Below, piece after piece: positions 22,131 through 32,600 of a DNA stretch of 64,000 nucleotides (positions are counted from its first letter, which is position 1; each line of letters opens with the position of its first letter). Source of the DNA: Prolixibacteraceae bacterium (lineage in GTDB: Bacteria > Bacteroidota > Bacteroidia > Bacteroidales > Prolixibacteraceae); NCBI GenBank assembly GCA_019459525.1, contig JAIBEY010000008.1, positions 1 to 64,000 of the forward strand, written 5' to 3'. The notes under the pieces are model-generated. The model was not told where the DNA came from and searched no databases. It saw nothing but the letters and a program-made list of their open reading frames with translations. A program made the position numbers and the translations under genes.

Positions 22131-23591
22131 ATGAAAAACGCGCAAAAAATTTCAGTATTTGAAAAAATTGGGTATAGTTTAGGCGATTTGGCTGCTAACC
22201 TGGTTTTTCAAACCTTAATTACCTACCTGGCTTATTTCTATACAGATATCTATGGGTTAAAAAGCACAGATGCTTCCATAATAATGCTTGTTGTGGGGTT
22301 GACTGCCGCATTTATATTCAATCCAATCATTGGAGTATTGGCCGACCGGACTAATTCAAAATGGGGCAAATTCAGGCCTTGGATCCTGTACACCGCCATT
22401 CCTTTAGGTGTTGTTGCCCTTCTTGCATTTTCAACACCCGATTTTTCGTACAAAGGGAAACTGATCTATGCCGCAGCAACTTATTCGCTGTTGCTGATGC
22501 TTTATGCCTCCAGTAATTTACCGTACTCTGCTTTGAGTGGCGTAATAACCGGAGATATGGGCGAACGCAACAGCATTTCGTCGTACCGATTTGTGGCCGT
22601 AATGTTTGCCCAATTCTTTGTGCAGGTGTTTATGTTGCCGATTATCATTTATGCCGGTGGTGGCGATAAGGCAGCCGGTATTGAAACCGTAATGACCTGG
22701 ATGGCCATTGTTGGTACTGTTATGCTACTGATCACTTTCTTTACCACCAGGGAGCGTATTGTGCCTAGTGTAGAGCAAAAATCATCCATTAAAGATGACC
22801 TTTCGGATCTTATGGGGAATAAACCCTGGTTAATCATGCTTAGTTTAACCATTTTGGTGTTTATTACCCTGGCCATGAAAGGAGGTTCGTATGTGTTTTA
22901 CTTTAACAATTATGTAGATAAAGCTGCACTGGCTGATTTTATTAGTCCGGTTATTGCCACATTGTCTGCTTTGGGTATTAATTTTTTTGGATCAGACCCT
23001 GCTGCTGCCGGTTTTGGTTTGTTCAACGCCGGAGGTATCATCTTCATGATTGTTGGAATTTCGTTGTCGAAAAAATTGGCCGATAAATATGGTAAACGCG
23101 ATGTTTATAAATATGGATTACTGGTTGCAACTTTTTTTGTACTCATCTTCGTCTTTTTCAAGCCTGAAAGTGTGTCGTTAATGTTCGGTTCGCAAATTCT
23201 GCATGGATTTTTCTATGGCATTACCATTCCGGTACTTTGGGCCATGATTGCCGATGTGGCCGACTTTTCGGAATGGAAAACAAACCGAAGGGCAACTGCA
23301 ATCATCTTTTCAGCCATGATGGTAGGCCTTAAAGCTGGGCTCTCCATCGGAGGTGCTTTAGTAACCTGGATTTTAGGTTTATATGGATACATTGCCATCG
23401 AAAGTTCGGCTGCAGGGCAGGAAATTATTCAACCCGCATCGGTATCCGAAGGGGCAAGACTGCTTGTAAGCATCTATCCGTCAATACCGTTCCTGATTGG
23501 TGTTGGCCTGCTTTTCTTCTATGTCATTGATAAAAAAATGGAAGTGAAAATTGAAGAAGATTTGAAAACACGCAGAAAAGGAAACGCCTGA
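22131..23591 (+). CDS. GPH-family (glycoside-pentoside-hexuronide) sugar:cation symporter
   Basis: Inner-membrane carrier for xylose or xylobiose-size oligomers, coupled to H+ or Na+. It has about 12 hydrophobic segments and no cleavable signal. Family marks near the N-terminus are EKIGYSLGDLAANLVFQ, the loop GVLADRTNSKWGKFRPWIL and the NLPYSALSGVITGD motif. The C-terminal half has VLWAMIADVADFSEWKTNRR. The order symporter, GH10, cytoplasmic GH43 is the conserved core of Bacteroidota xylan loci, which supports xylo-oligosaccharide as the substrate. The GH10 begins 29 bases later. Confidence 0.92.
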   Translation: MKNAQKISVFEKIGYSLGDLAANLVFQTLITYLAYFYTDIYGLKSTDASIIMLVVGLTAAFIFNPIIGVLADRTNSKWGKFRPWILYTAIPLGVVALLAFSTPDFSYKGKLIYAAATYSLLLMLYASSNLPYSALSGVITGDMGERNSISSYRFVAVMFAQFFVQVFMLPIIIYAGGGDKAAGIETVMTWMAIVGTVMLLITFFTTRERIVPSVEQKSSIKDDLSDLMGNKPWLIMLSLTILVFITLAMKGGSYVFYFNNYVDKAALADFISPVIATLSALGINFFGSDPAAAGFGLFNAGGIIFMIVGISLSKKLADKYGKRDVYKYGLLVATFFVLIFVFFKPESVSLMFGSQILHGFFYGITIPVLWAMIADVADFSEWKTNRRATAIIFSAMMVGLKAGLSIGGALVTWILGLYGYIAIESSAAGQEIIQPASVSEGARLLVSIYPSIPFLIGVGLLFFYVIDKKMEVKIEEDLKTRRKGNA

Positions 23592-23620
23592 GCGTAGCAA
23601 ATAAACTAAATAACTATAAA

Positions 23621-24730
23621 ATGAAGATCAAAATTATTTCATCAATTACAGTTTTGGTTTTACTGGCATCTGTAGATACGATGGCACAGAAAACATTGGG
23701 CGAGGCAACCAAAGGTAAGTTCCTGTTTGGCACTGCTGTTAACATGCAGCAGGTTAATGGTGTAAATCCCATAGAAACAGAACTGATTGCGAAAGAATTC
23801 ACTACCATTGTTGCCGAAAACTGTATGAAACCGCAACCAATCCATCCGGAAGAAAATCGCTATAATTGGGATGATGCCGATAAGCTGGTTGCTTTTGGCG
23901 AAAAGAACAAACAGGTCGTAACCGGTCACTGCCTGATCTGGCATTCTCAAATCGGCCGATGGTTTTTTACGGATGCTGATGGGAAAGATGTCTCTCCTGA
24001 TGTGCTGAAAGAACGTATGCGTCAACACATCACAACAGTTGTTGGCCGCTACAAAGGCCGTGTTAAAGGTTGGGATGTGGTTAACGAGGCTTTTGAAGAC
24101 AATGGCACTTACCGTAACAGTAAATTTTACCAGATTTTGGGCAAGGATTTTATCAAATATGCCTTTCAGTTTGCACACGACGCCGATCCGAATGTAGAAT
24201 TGTACTACAACGATTACAATGTGGAAACACCTGCCAAATGCGATGCGATCGTCGGATTGGTCAAAGAACTCAAAGCAGCCGGATGCCGGATTGATGCTGT
24301 TGGTTCTCAGGCACACATGCACATGAATTCGCCTACGCTGGAAGCTACCGAAACCAGTTTCAAAAAACTTAAAGCTGCCGGTGTTAAAATTCTGATTACC
24401 GAATGGGATATTTCGATTTTGCCAAGTCCGTATGATGGGGCGAATATTTCTGCCAGTTTTAAGTATTCCAAAGAAATGGATCCATATCGTGAAGCGATTC
24501 CCGACTCAATTCAGCAAAAATGGAATAAGCGCGTACTGGATATGTTCGGGCTTTTCCTGAAATACCACGAGGTTATTGATCGCGTTACTGTTTGGGGTTT
24601 GACTGATAACACAAATTGGTTGAATAATTTTCCAATCCGGGGCCGAAAAGATTATCCTGTGCTTTTCGACCGCAACAACCAGCGCAAACCCGTAGTTGAC
24701 GAAATGATTAAAATGGCAGAAAAACAATAA
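23621..24730 (+). CDS. GH10 endo-beta-1,4-xylanase
   Basis: Cuts the xylan backbone with retention. The signal peptide covers about residues 1-22 (LASVDTMAQ). The catalytic acid/base E156 is in WDVVNEAF and the nucleophile E261 in ILITEWDIS. Other GH10 marks are TGHCLIWHSQ, YYNDYN and VWGLTDNTNW. It is a single catalytic domain of 369 aa without the CBM4 insertion found in some gut GH10 enzymes, so it probably acts on soluble or periplasmic substrate (inference). It is flanked by the symporter and the cytoplasmic GH43. Confidence 0.96.
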   Translation: MKIKIISSITVLVLLASVDTMAQKTLGEATKGKFLFGTAVNMQQVNGVNPIETELIAKEFTTIVAENCMKPQPIHPEENRYNWDDADKLVAFGEKNKQVVTGHCLIWHSQIGRWFFTDADGKDVSPDVLKERMRQHITTVVGRYKGRVKGWDVVNEAFEDNGTYRNSKFYQILGKDFIKYAFQFAHDADPNVELYYNDYNVETPAKCDAIVGLVKELKAAGCRIDAVGSQAHMHMNSPTLEATETSFKKLKAAGVKILITEWDISILPSPYDGANISASFKYSKEMDPYREAIPDSIQQKWNKRVLDMFGLFLKYHEVIDRVTVWGLTDNTNWLNNFPIRGRKDYPVLFDRNNQRKPVVDEMIKMAEKQ

Positions 24731-24747
24731 TAATTGATGATTGGACC

Positions 24748-24829
24748 ATTTACTATTTACAATTTCAGGGAAGAAATAGTCAATGGCTAAATGGTTGAAT
24801 GACAAATAGTAAATAGTTAAATAGTAAAT
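24748..24829. repeat. AT-rich inverted and direct repeats before the cytoplasmic GH43
   Basis: ATTTACTATTTA (24748-24759) is the exact inverse of TAAATAGTAAAT (24818-24829). An 11-base direct copy, AAATAGTAAAT, lies at 24804-24814. The stem ends four bases before the GH43 start. It could affect translation of that gene, but low sequence complexity makes chance likely. Confidence 0.5.
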
Positions 24830-24832
24830 TTT

Positions 24833-25810
24833 ATGAAACAAGCACGATATTTAGTTGAAGACGACTTTATGGCCGATCCGGCCGTACATGTATTCGAAGG
24901 AAAATTATACATCTATCCTTCCCACGACCGCGAATCGGGTATTCCGGAGAATGATAACGGCGATCATTTTGACATGAATGATTACCATGTTTTCTCTACA
25001 TCCGATCTGGAAAACGAACCGTTGACCGATCACGGCGTTGTGCTAAAAGTGAGCGATATTGCTTGGGCCGGACGACAGTTGTGGGATTGTGACGTGGCAT
25101 TTAAGAACGGCAAATACTACATGTATTATCCGCTGAAGGACCAAACCGATATTTTCCGTCTTGGAGTTGCAATTTCCGATAGCCCGGCAGGCCCGTTCGT
25201 CCCTCAGCCCGACCCGATGCGGGGGAGTTACAGCATTGATCCGGCAATATTTGAGGATACCGATGGAACACAGTACATGTATTTTGGCGGTTTATGGGGC
25301 GGCCAGTTGCAACGTTACAAAGACAACAAAGCTCTGGAATGTGCTTATTTGCCTTCAGGAGATGAATTGGCTTTGCCATCGCGCGTGGTTCGTTTGTCAG
25401 ACGACATGCTTGGCTTTGCAGAAGAACCACGACCTGTTATTATCCTGAATCAGGATGGAACTCCGATGAAAGCCGGACAGGAGAACCGTTTCTTTGAAGC
25501 CTCTTGGATGCACCTTTACAACGGCAAGTATTATTTCTCGTATTCGACTGGCGATACGCATCTATTGTGCTACGCTACCGGCGATAATCCTTACGGACCG
25601 TTTACTTATCAGGGCGTAATCCTTACTCCGGTAGTCGGTTGGACTACCCATCATGCTATTGCAGAGTTCAAAGGAAAATGGTACCTGTTTCATCACGACA
25701 GTGTTCCTTCAGGAGGAAGAACCTGGTTGCGTAGCCTGAAAGTAGTAGAACTGGAATATAATGAGGATGGAACGATTAAGACCATTGAAGGTGGTGGCGA
25801 TAAGAGCTGA
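24833..25810 (+). CDS. Cytoplasmic GH43 (subfamily 1-like) beta-xylosidase
   Basis: Predicted to cleave imported xylobiose and short xylo-oligosaccharides. No signal peptide is present (starts MKQARYLVEDDFMADP), unlike the other GH43 enzymes here, so it should act in the cytoplasm after uptake by the GPH symporter. Catalytic triad: D15 (FMADPAVHV), D136 (YSIDPAIFE) and E222 (RFFEASWMHLY). At 325 aa it is a bare propeller with no accessory domain. It ends the xylan locus; the next 660 bases hold only relics and repeats. Confidence 0.93.
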   Translation: MKQARYLVEDDFMADPAVHVFEGKLYIYPSHDRESGIPENDNGDHFDMNDYHVFSTSDLENEPLTDHGVVLKVSDIAWAGRQLWDCDVAFKNGKYYMYYPLKDQTDIFRLGVAISDSPAGPFVPQPDPMRGSYSIDPAIFEDTDGTQYMYFGGLWGGQLQRYKDNKALECAYLPSGDELALPSRVVRLSDDMLGFAEEPRPVIILNQDGTPMKAGQENRFFEASWMHLYNGKYYFSYSTGDTHLLCYATGDNPYGPFTYQGVILTPVVGWTTHHAIAEFKGKWYLFHHDSVPSGGRTWLRSLKVVELEYNEDGTIKTIEGGGDKS

Positions 25811-25826
25811 TTTGTTATGAAAACCA

Positions 25827-26090
25827 TTAAATGCAATGTTTTTTTTGAAATCTCGCTTCTTTGAATACCGAAAGATATAAATTGATGTTGGTTGAATCCA
25901 GTGCAAAAACAAGAATGTTGATATCAAGATCAAAATCATTATCCTTGCAATAAAGAGGTTTGGCTAGTTCGATCTGATGAGTTGCAAGAGCAGAATAGAT
26001 ATGCCAATCTCTGTTTTCATCAGCTTTTATCAAAATCGAATACGAAACCACTTTGGTAATATCCAAATCATAAACCTACATACGTTTATG
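25827..26090 (-). pseudogene. IS4-type transposase relic
   Basis: The minus-strand frame reads ADENRDWHIYSALATHQIEL, then AKPLYCK and VFALDSTNINLYLSVF, followed by EARFQ. This is the IS4-type core pattern (AN/DE.RDW.IY, then ALDSTTIDLCLS.F..A.FRK), including the first catalytic Asp. Both the N-terminal third and everything after the first DDE residue are missing, so it cannot be active. It lies in the 661-base gap between the xylan locus and the next regulator. Confidence 0.75.
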
Positions 26091-26163
26091 TGCATTAAAA
26101 CGTCTGTAATGATCTAATAATTAATTCTTACAACATTCATGAACCAAATATAAAAACTAAAAA

Positions 26164-26182
26164 GGTCACCGGATAGTTCACA
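26164..26182. repeat. GGTCACC-N5-GTTCACA motif, copy 1
   Basis: GGTCACC (26164-26170), five bases, then GTTCACA (26176-26182). The same motif with the same spacing occurs at 61692-61710. Both lie within about 70 bases of the 58-bp repeat. Nature unknown. Confidence 0.45.
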
Positions 26183-26230
26183 TACCGACTGATTTATATT
26201 GTTTTATTTTGATATGATAGAAACAGAGAG

Positions 26231-26288
26231 GCCACAAAATCAATGATTTGTGGCTTCTTTATTGGGTTTGGAACCCCATTTTGTCGGG
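26231..26288. repeat. 58-bp direct repeat, left copy (hairpin plus tRNA-3'-like end)
   Basis: It matches 61565-61622 at 56 of 58 positions in the same orientation. It contains a hairpin (GCCACAAA 26231-26238 with TTTGTGGC 26247-26254, extended by flanking pairs) and a second small stem, GGGTT/AACCC. Read on the minus strand, the sequence entering the repeat (26310 to 26288) resembles a tRNA T-arm and acceptor end (GGTTCAAATC ... ATCCCGAC), with the hairpin then acting as terminator. It is a candidate left boundary of the 35-kb block. Confidence 0.7.
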
Positions 26289-26471
26289 ATTGAATGATTT
26301 GAACCCTATTTTTAGATTTCCACTATCACATTTGCCAATTTAAAGCACTTCCCCAGATTGAAAATTAAGTTAGATAGGAGTTTTTTGAAATTTAACAAAT
26401 TGTCAGAAGTGAATAATTATTCATTTTCAACCCAAATTTACTACTTTTAGCTGCTACTAATTATTCAACTG

Positions 26472-29270
26472 ATGAACCGGTTTCGGGAACTGATACTAAT
26501 ACTCTTTTTGTGCTCCATTCAACTTATCAGTTTGGGAAATGGTCTCTCATTTTCAAAGCTTTCTGTTGAGAATGGTTTGTCGAATAATCTGGTTAATGTT
26601 ATTTATAAAGATTCATACGGGTTTATATGGTTTGGCACTTTGGAAGGACTGGATCGGTATGATGGGGTAGAAATCAGGCCATATTCGTCAAAATTTCCCG
26701 AAACGGTAGAGAATGTTTATACAATTACGGAGGATTACAGTAAGCACCTTTGGGTCGGAACCGCAACCGGGCTTTTCAGCTACAACAGTTTATTCGACAA
26801 GTTTGAAAGAATTAATATTGACAGCACAAATATCATTGTAAAGGCTTTGTCCATATTACCCGACAGCAGTCTCTGTGTTGGCACAACAAATGGGTTATAC
26901 ATTGTCAATACAAAAACAAGACAATCCGAACATTTTCTTTTGGATGATCTCAAGAACGATAAGTCAAACAGTATAACCGGTATTTTCGTTGATAATCATG
27001 GAAGTTGCTGGTTATCTACGCTTTCAGGGCTTGTGAAATATGCTGTCAGCAATAAAAAAAACGATCATTTTATCTATAAGACAGATAACGAAGATGGGTT
27101 CAACTCATTTACCTCTATTTGCAACATAGGTAACAAAATTTATTTGGGTACAAGTTTTAACGGTATTGTTGAATTCGATCTTTTATCAAGAACATTCTCA
27201 ACAGGAATAAACATAGGTAGCAAAATTATTCTAACGTTGCGCAGCGATAACAAGGAACGATTATTTGTTGGCACTGACGGCGGTGGATTAAAAGTGATTA
27301 ATGTCCGGACTCGTATTGTTGAGAGCATCGAAACGCAGGAGAATAATCTGTCCTCCATCAGTTCTAATTCAATTTACTCCTTTTATCTCGACGAAAATAA
27401 CCGGTATTGGATCGGTACTTATTCCAGCGGGGTTAATTTTGCTAAAAGTATAGCTGGAAATTTTAAACTCCATCCAATTGCTTCAGCTTATTCTGAAGCC
27501 AATAAAAGCATCCGTTCGTTTTATTTTGCTCCTGATGGCACTCAATATTTCGGAACCAGAAACGGATTTATTCAGATTAAAAAAAATGGTGTCGCCAAAT
27601 TTTATCATTCGGACCTGAATGATAAAAACGGACTAAGATCAAACATTATTCTAGCTGTGTATCCATTCATGGGAGATATTTTGATTGGTACTTATGGAGG
27701 CGGTATTAGCCGGTTTTCATTAGCAGAACAACGTATTAAACCTTTTTTTGACAGCGCAACCTTTTTGCAGGGCAATGCTTATGCGTTCGATACCGATGTA
27801 AACGGGAATCTATGGATTGCAACTTTTAATGGTGTTTACAAATATTCTCCATCAGACAAAAGCATAGTTAATTTTAACAAGCAAGACAGCAGCTTGATTT
27901 GTGATGAGATATTTGAAATTTCTTTTGATTCCAAAGGCCGGTTGTGGATGGGAACCATGTTTGGAATATCTGTCGTAAATATAAAAAACGACCTGCTTGA
28001 AAAAGTTGAACTGCCCAAAACTGCTGTGAATAATTTCAAAATAAATTATGTTTATGAAGATCAGGCCGGGAATATCTGGATCTGTACTGAAAGGGGTGGG
28101 TTGATTATGGTTGATTCAGAACTGACAATGAGCAAAACTTACCACGATACGGACGGACTTCCCGACAATTCAGTTTGTGCAATCATTGAAAGCAGTGCGG
28201 GAGAATATTGGATAAGCACATTGAAAGGGTTTTGCAAGTTAAATTCGCAGTCGCATAAATTCACAAAGTTTTCATTGTCCGATGGACTTCCAAGTCTTGC
28301 ATTTACACCCGCATCTGCCTATTTATCACAGGATGGGACACTTTATTTCGGCAATGAAAAGGGCTTGGTTTATTTTATGCCTTCTGATGCTGTAGGTACC
28401 GGCCAGAATTCAAAAATAAGGTTAACCGATTTTTATCTTTTCGGCAAAGTTGTTAATCCAGGACCGGAATCAACATTAAAACAGGCCATTGAGGCGACCG
28501 ATGAAATCCGGTTGAATGATCGTTCTAACAGTATAGGTTTTCGTTTTACAGCGCTTAATTACATCAATCCAGATGATAATGACTATCAGTACAAGTTAGA
28601 AGGATTTGACAATGAATGGCGAAATAATGGAAGTAATAATACGGTGTTTTATGAAAAGCTGCAACCCGGCAGTTATACCTTCATGGTAAGAAACACCAAT
28701 GATACTGAAATACACTCACCCAATAATGTTGAGTTGCCAATTCTCATCCATCGATCATTGTTTAAGTCTCCTTTATTTTATGGGTTACTTATACTATTGA
28801 CTTTTGTCGGCGCTTATTTAGTGATCAATTACATTAAAAAGCTTCAGAAAGCCGGAAAAAGTATTGTTGAGGTACCACAGAAATTTGAAAAATATGGGGG
28901 CACAAAAATTCCTGAAGTCCTGAGTTCATCTATCATTAATGATTTAAAACGATATATGGATGAAAAGAAACCCTACCTGAATTCAGAATTGAAATTAGCC
29001 GATCTTGCAACTGAGATAAATTATCCGATTCATGATATTTCACAAGTACTGAATCAGGATCTAAATCATAGCTTTTCTGATTTTGTGAACAAATACCGCG
29101 TTGAAGAAGTAAAACGACGCATGGAGGATAAAGACTATCAGAAATTTACTCTCTTAGCTATTGCAGAGCAGTGCGGTTTTAACTCGAAAACATCTTTCTA
29201 CCGAATCTTTAAAAATGTGACTGGCAAAACTCCTGCCGATTATCAAAAAGAGCTCAAACAATCCGAATAA
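26472..29270 (+). CDS. Membrane-spanning AraC regulator with beta-propeller/Y_Y_Y sensor, no kinase
   Basis: Looks like a hybrid two-component sensor from which the kinase and receiver are absent. After a signal peptide (LFLCSIQLISLGNG), about a dozen two-component propeller repeats follow (for example DSYGFIWFGTLEGLDRYDG, DVNGNLWIATFNGVYKY, DSKGRLWMGTMFG). Then come a Y_Y_Y domain (about 675-755), one membrane helix (about 765-788) and, after a short linker, an AraC domain (about 820-930; LAIAEQCGFNSKTSFYRIFK). No H-box, ATPase or receiver is present. Signal must pass straight from the periplasmic sensor through the helix to the DNA-binding domain. Its AraC part resembles that of the gene at 62537. 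It probably controls SusC2 and the genes after it. Confidence 0.92.
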   Translation: MNRFRELILILFLCSIQLISLGNGLSFSKLSVENGLSNNLVNVIYKDSYGFIWFGTLEGLDRYDGVEIRPYSSKFPETVENVYTITEDYSKHLWVGTATGLFSYNSLFDKFERINIDSTNIIVKALSILPDSSLCVGTTNGLYIVNTKTRQSEHFLLDDLKNDKSNSITGIFVDNHGSCWLSTLSGLVKYAVSNKKNDHFIYKTDNEDGFNSFTSICNIGNKIYLGTSFNGIVEFDLLSRTFSTGINIGSKIILTLRSDNKERLFVGTDGGGLKVINVRTRIVESIETQENNLSSISSNSIYSFYLDENNRYWIGTYSSGVNFAKSIAGNFKLHPIASAYSEANKSIRSFYFAPDGTQYFGTRNGFIQIKKNGVAKFYHSDLNDKNGLRSNIILAVYPFMGDILIGTYGGGISRFSLAEQRIKPFFDSATFLQGNAYAFDTDVNGNLWIATFNGVYKYSPSDKSIVNFNKQDSSLICDEIFEISFDSKGRLWMGTMFGISVVNIKNDLLEKVELPKTAVNNFKINYVYEDQAGNIWICTERGGLIMVDSELTMSKTYHDTDGLPDNSVCAIIESSAGEYWISTLKGFCKLNSQSHKFTKFSLSDGLPSLAFTPASAYLSQDGTLYFGNEKGLVYFMPSDAVGTGQNSKIRLTDFYLFGKVVNPGPESTLKQAIEATDEIRLNDRSNSIGFRFTALNYINPDDNDYQYKLEGFDNEWRNNGSNNTVFYEKLQPGSYTFMVRNTNDTEIHSPNNVELPILIHRSLFKSPLFYGLLILLTFVGAYLVINYIKKLQKAGKSIVEVPQKFEKYGGTKIPEVLSSSIINDLKRYMDEKKPYLNSELKLADLATEINYPIHDISQVLNQDLNHSFSDFVNKYRVEEVKRRMEDKDYQKFTLLAIAEQCGFNSKTSFYRIFKNVTGKTPADYQKELKQSE

Positions 29271-29699
29271 CAGAAACCCCCTGAATCCCAAATCAAAGTA
29301 TTACGCAAAGAAATCTGATATTTCTGGATACAAGGGTAACCGCCAAGTCAACAAATTGGTAGTTCCAACCATTAGATTGAAAAAAATCCGTCAAAATCGA
29401 AAGTTTTTAGGTGCCAAAAAAAAATGGAACCAACATTTTTTAACACCTCCGCTGAATGAAGTTTAAATATTTGATTGTTAGATATTTGATCTTATTAGAC
29501 TCAAAGTGCCAATTTATAAATTGGCACTTTTTTAGTGTTTATTAACGCTGAAGTCACGCTGGTTTAACCTTAAATTTACATTGTGCAAAGGGAACAATTC
29601 CGCTTAAAATGTAAAACTTCAAATAAAGTCAATTTTTGTTTGAAGGTAACCGATCTAAAAAATTACGAATCTAATGTTTAACATTTACAATTAAAATTT
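29271..29699. other. 429-base regulatory gap upstream of SusC2
   Basis: Apart from the terminator, no gene is visible. The stretch 29534-29699 should contain the SusC2 promoter. TACATTGTG near 29578 is a poor match to the -7 consensus. I see no convincing operator. Confidence 0.4.
29503..29533. terminator. Palindromic terminator between the AraC regulator and SusC2
   Basis: A perfect 28-base palindrome (29503-29530; arms AAAGTGCCAATTTA and its complement) is followed by further T to 29533. A-rich and T-rich ends make it potentially bidirectional. It ends the regulator transcript and leaves SusC2 to its own promoter. Confidence 0.75.
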
Positions 29700-32600
29700 A
29701 TGAAAAAAAATCTGTATGAATGCCCCGACGGGAATAGCCAAAAACTAAGAAAGCTGTTTTCAACGTTGGGCACGATTGTTTTGATTGTTATGCTCGCGTT
29801 TTCTCAGGTTTTTGCCCAACAAGGCAAAACGATAAAGGGTAAAGTTATTGATAGTAGCGGATTGCCACTTCCAGGCGTTTCGGTCTCGGTAAAAGGAACT
29901 ACTGTCGGAACAATTTCCAGCGGCGAAGGCACCTATACGATTAGCGTACCTGAAACTGCCAAGGTTTTGATATTTTCATTTGTAGGAATGAAAACGACAG
30001 AAGCCGTCATTGGCAATCAAACGCAAATGGATGTAACACTCTCCGAAGAAGCCATTGGGTTGGAGGAAGTGGTTGCAGTAGGTTATGGAACTCAGAAAAA
30101 AGCGACACTTTCCGGTTCTGTAGCTCAGGTGAAAGGTGAAGAGGTTTTAAAAGGTAAAGCCACAACCAACATCGCTTCTGCACTACAGGGTACTATTCCT
30201 GGTCTGACAATCACCCGTACTTCTTCCCGCCCAGGGAATGAAGGTACTGAGATTTCACTTCGAGGAGGAATCTCGGTAAATAAAACGAACCCGATGATTA
30301 TTGTTGATGGTTTGGAAGCATACGATTGGGAACTTTCACAAATTAACCCCAATGATGTGGAAAGTGTTTCTGTACTTAAGGATGCAGCGGCTGCAATCTA
30401 TGGAACCAAAGCTGGTGGTGGTGTTATTATTGTTACTACTAAAAGGGGTAAAGAAGGAAAAACCAAAATTACATATTCAGGAAGTGCGCATCTTAATTAT
30501 ATCGGGAATGAATTTCCTGTTGCAGACGGCGCTACCTGGGGACAGATGTTCATCCATGCAACTGAAAATGACGCTTATGCTTTATTGAAAGATGGTCAGC
30601 CACAATATAGTTGGTGGATGTGGAGCGAGGCTGCATGGCGCTCACTCGCTGCTGGCGAGGTTTATGAAGGTGTTGAAGGTGGTAAATGGCGTCATCTAGA
30701 TCCAAGTGTCGATCAGTTTGAGGAAGTTTATGGCAATACCTGGGGGCAATCTCACAACATTACACTTAGTGGCGGTACAGGAGACCTGAAGGTGATGACA
30801 TCTTTGGGGTATGCCAACGACCGTTCTTTGGTTGATGTAGTTTATGATGGTCAGAAAAAATACAATTTCAGGACCAATGTTGACTATAAAGTCAATGATT
30901 GGATCAAAACTGAGTTCAATGTTTCATTTGACAACCGTACCGTAAGTACCCCTAATAAAGGTATTGGCGAAGGAATACAGGATTTTTATGTTTTCCCGAT
31001 GTATAATCCATACGGACAATTCTACGATACTTTCGGAAGCAATAATATTTTGTCGAGATTAATTGAAGGTGGAAGGAACAATGACACCGAACAATTTATC
31101 AGACTGGGTGGAAAAGTGACATTGAATTTAGACCAGATTACTAAAGGACTTTCGGTCAATGGAAGCGCGAATGTTCGCATCAGAAATCACAAAAAAATTG
31201 ATCGTTCTACTGCTGTTACCATGTACGACTGGTCGGGCGAAACTGTAGGTTCAACATCTGCCCCTGATTATACCCGAACTTCCGGCGCAATAAGTAAAGT
31301 AACAAGTCCGAGCGATTGCTGGGTGAAGAACACCAATGAAGATGTGCTCTTCCAATCATACAATGCCTTTGTTAATTACAGCCGTAATTTTGCTGGCCAC
31401 AACGTTGGAGTAATGGCGGGTATGACTGCCGAACAGAATGATTACCATAAATATTATGGTTTCCGTAAGAATTTGCTGGTTAATGAGTTGGATGATATCA
31501 ATCTGGGAGATGCTACAACAGCTGAATCTACCGGAGGTAGTAATCAGGAAGGACTAATTTCATATTTAACCCGATTGAATTATGACTACAAGGGAATTTA
31601 TCTTTTGGAAGGTCAATTCCGCCGCGATGGTTCATCTCGTTTTAATGTCGATAACCGATGGGCTAATTTTACTGGTATTTCGGGAGGTATTCGTATTTCG
31701 GAATATGCGCCTGTAAAAAATATGGGCATTTTTAGCAACCTGAAATTACGTGCTTCGTATGGCGAAACCGGTTCTCAAACCGGAATTGGTCAATACGATT
31801 ATATTTCCGGAATTTCTCAAGGTACTACTGTTTTTGGTTTTAATGGAACGAAGATCAATACAGCATGGATCTCATCCATGACCTCCAATGAACGTACCTG
31901 GGAGCGCGTGGCAACCAAGAATTTAGGTCTAGATTTCGCTGTGTTGAATAACCGTTTAAGCGGCACATTTGAGCTCTATAACCGTGAGAATATCGGGATG
32001 TTGATTTCAATGACTTATCCTTCAGTATTGGGGACTTCTGCCCCTAAAACAAACAATGGGAACTTTGTGGCCAAAGGCTGGGAATTGGAACTGAACTGGG
32101 ACGATGAAATTGGTTCTGATTTTAGTTATCGGGTTGGGGTATCATTATCTGATGCAAAAACTGAAATTACTAATTATACAGGAGCTATTGCTATTGGCTA
32201 TGGGGTTAACAATAAAGTAGGTGGAAACTCATTTATAGAAGGCAAGCCGTTGAATGCAATTTACGTGTACAAAACGGATGGTTATCTTCAAACAACAGAA
32301 GAAGTGAACGCCTATTATACTGAAATTACAAAATTGGCTGGAGGTATTCATCCAGCGCAAGGAACAGCAAACCAATTGACTCCAGGTTGTGTGAAAAAGG
32401 TTGATACAAGCGGTGATGGCAGAATTACAACCGATGATCTAAACTATTATGGCGATGCCAATCCTCATTATTTATTTGGTGCTAATTTGAGCGCTAAGTA
32501 TAAAAATTTCGATTTTTCTATGTTCTTTCAAGGAGTGGGCCAACAGTATATTATACGCGAAGGTCTTTTGTCGGCACCATTCTTTGCCATTTACACCAAC

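Larger units (their letters stand above)
25811..26471. other. 661-base gap between the xylan locus and the second locus
   Basis: It contains the IS4-type relic, the GGTCACC motif and the 58-bp repeat listed separately. From 26311 to 26471 the sequence is AT-rich without a gene. TACTTTTAG near 26441 is one base off the -7 consensus and could belong to the regulator at 26472, but I give it little weight. Confidence 0.5.

Noticed and set aside
23660..24322. 220-codon minus-strand open frame inside the GH10 gene
   Set aside because: It is a shadow of the GH10 coding strand, which has all catalytic motifs; the antisense frame shows no domain.
24748..24829. CRISPR-like impression from the repeated AAATAGTAAAT words
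   Set aside because: The repeats are 11-12 bases, AT-only in character, irregularly spaced and without spacers; no cas genes are present.
26288..26310. Complete tRNA gene on the minus strand at the 58-bp repeat
   Set aside because: Only a T-arm and acceptor-like 3' end can be read; no anticodon arm or D-arm follows upstream in either copy.
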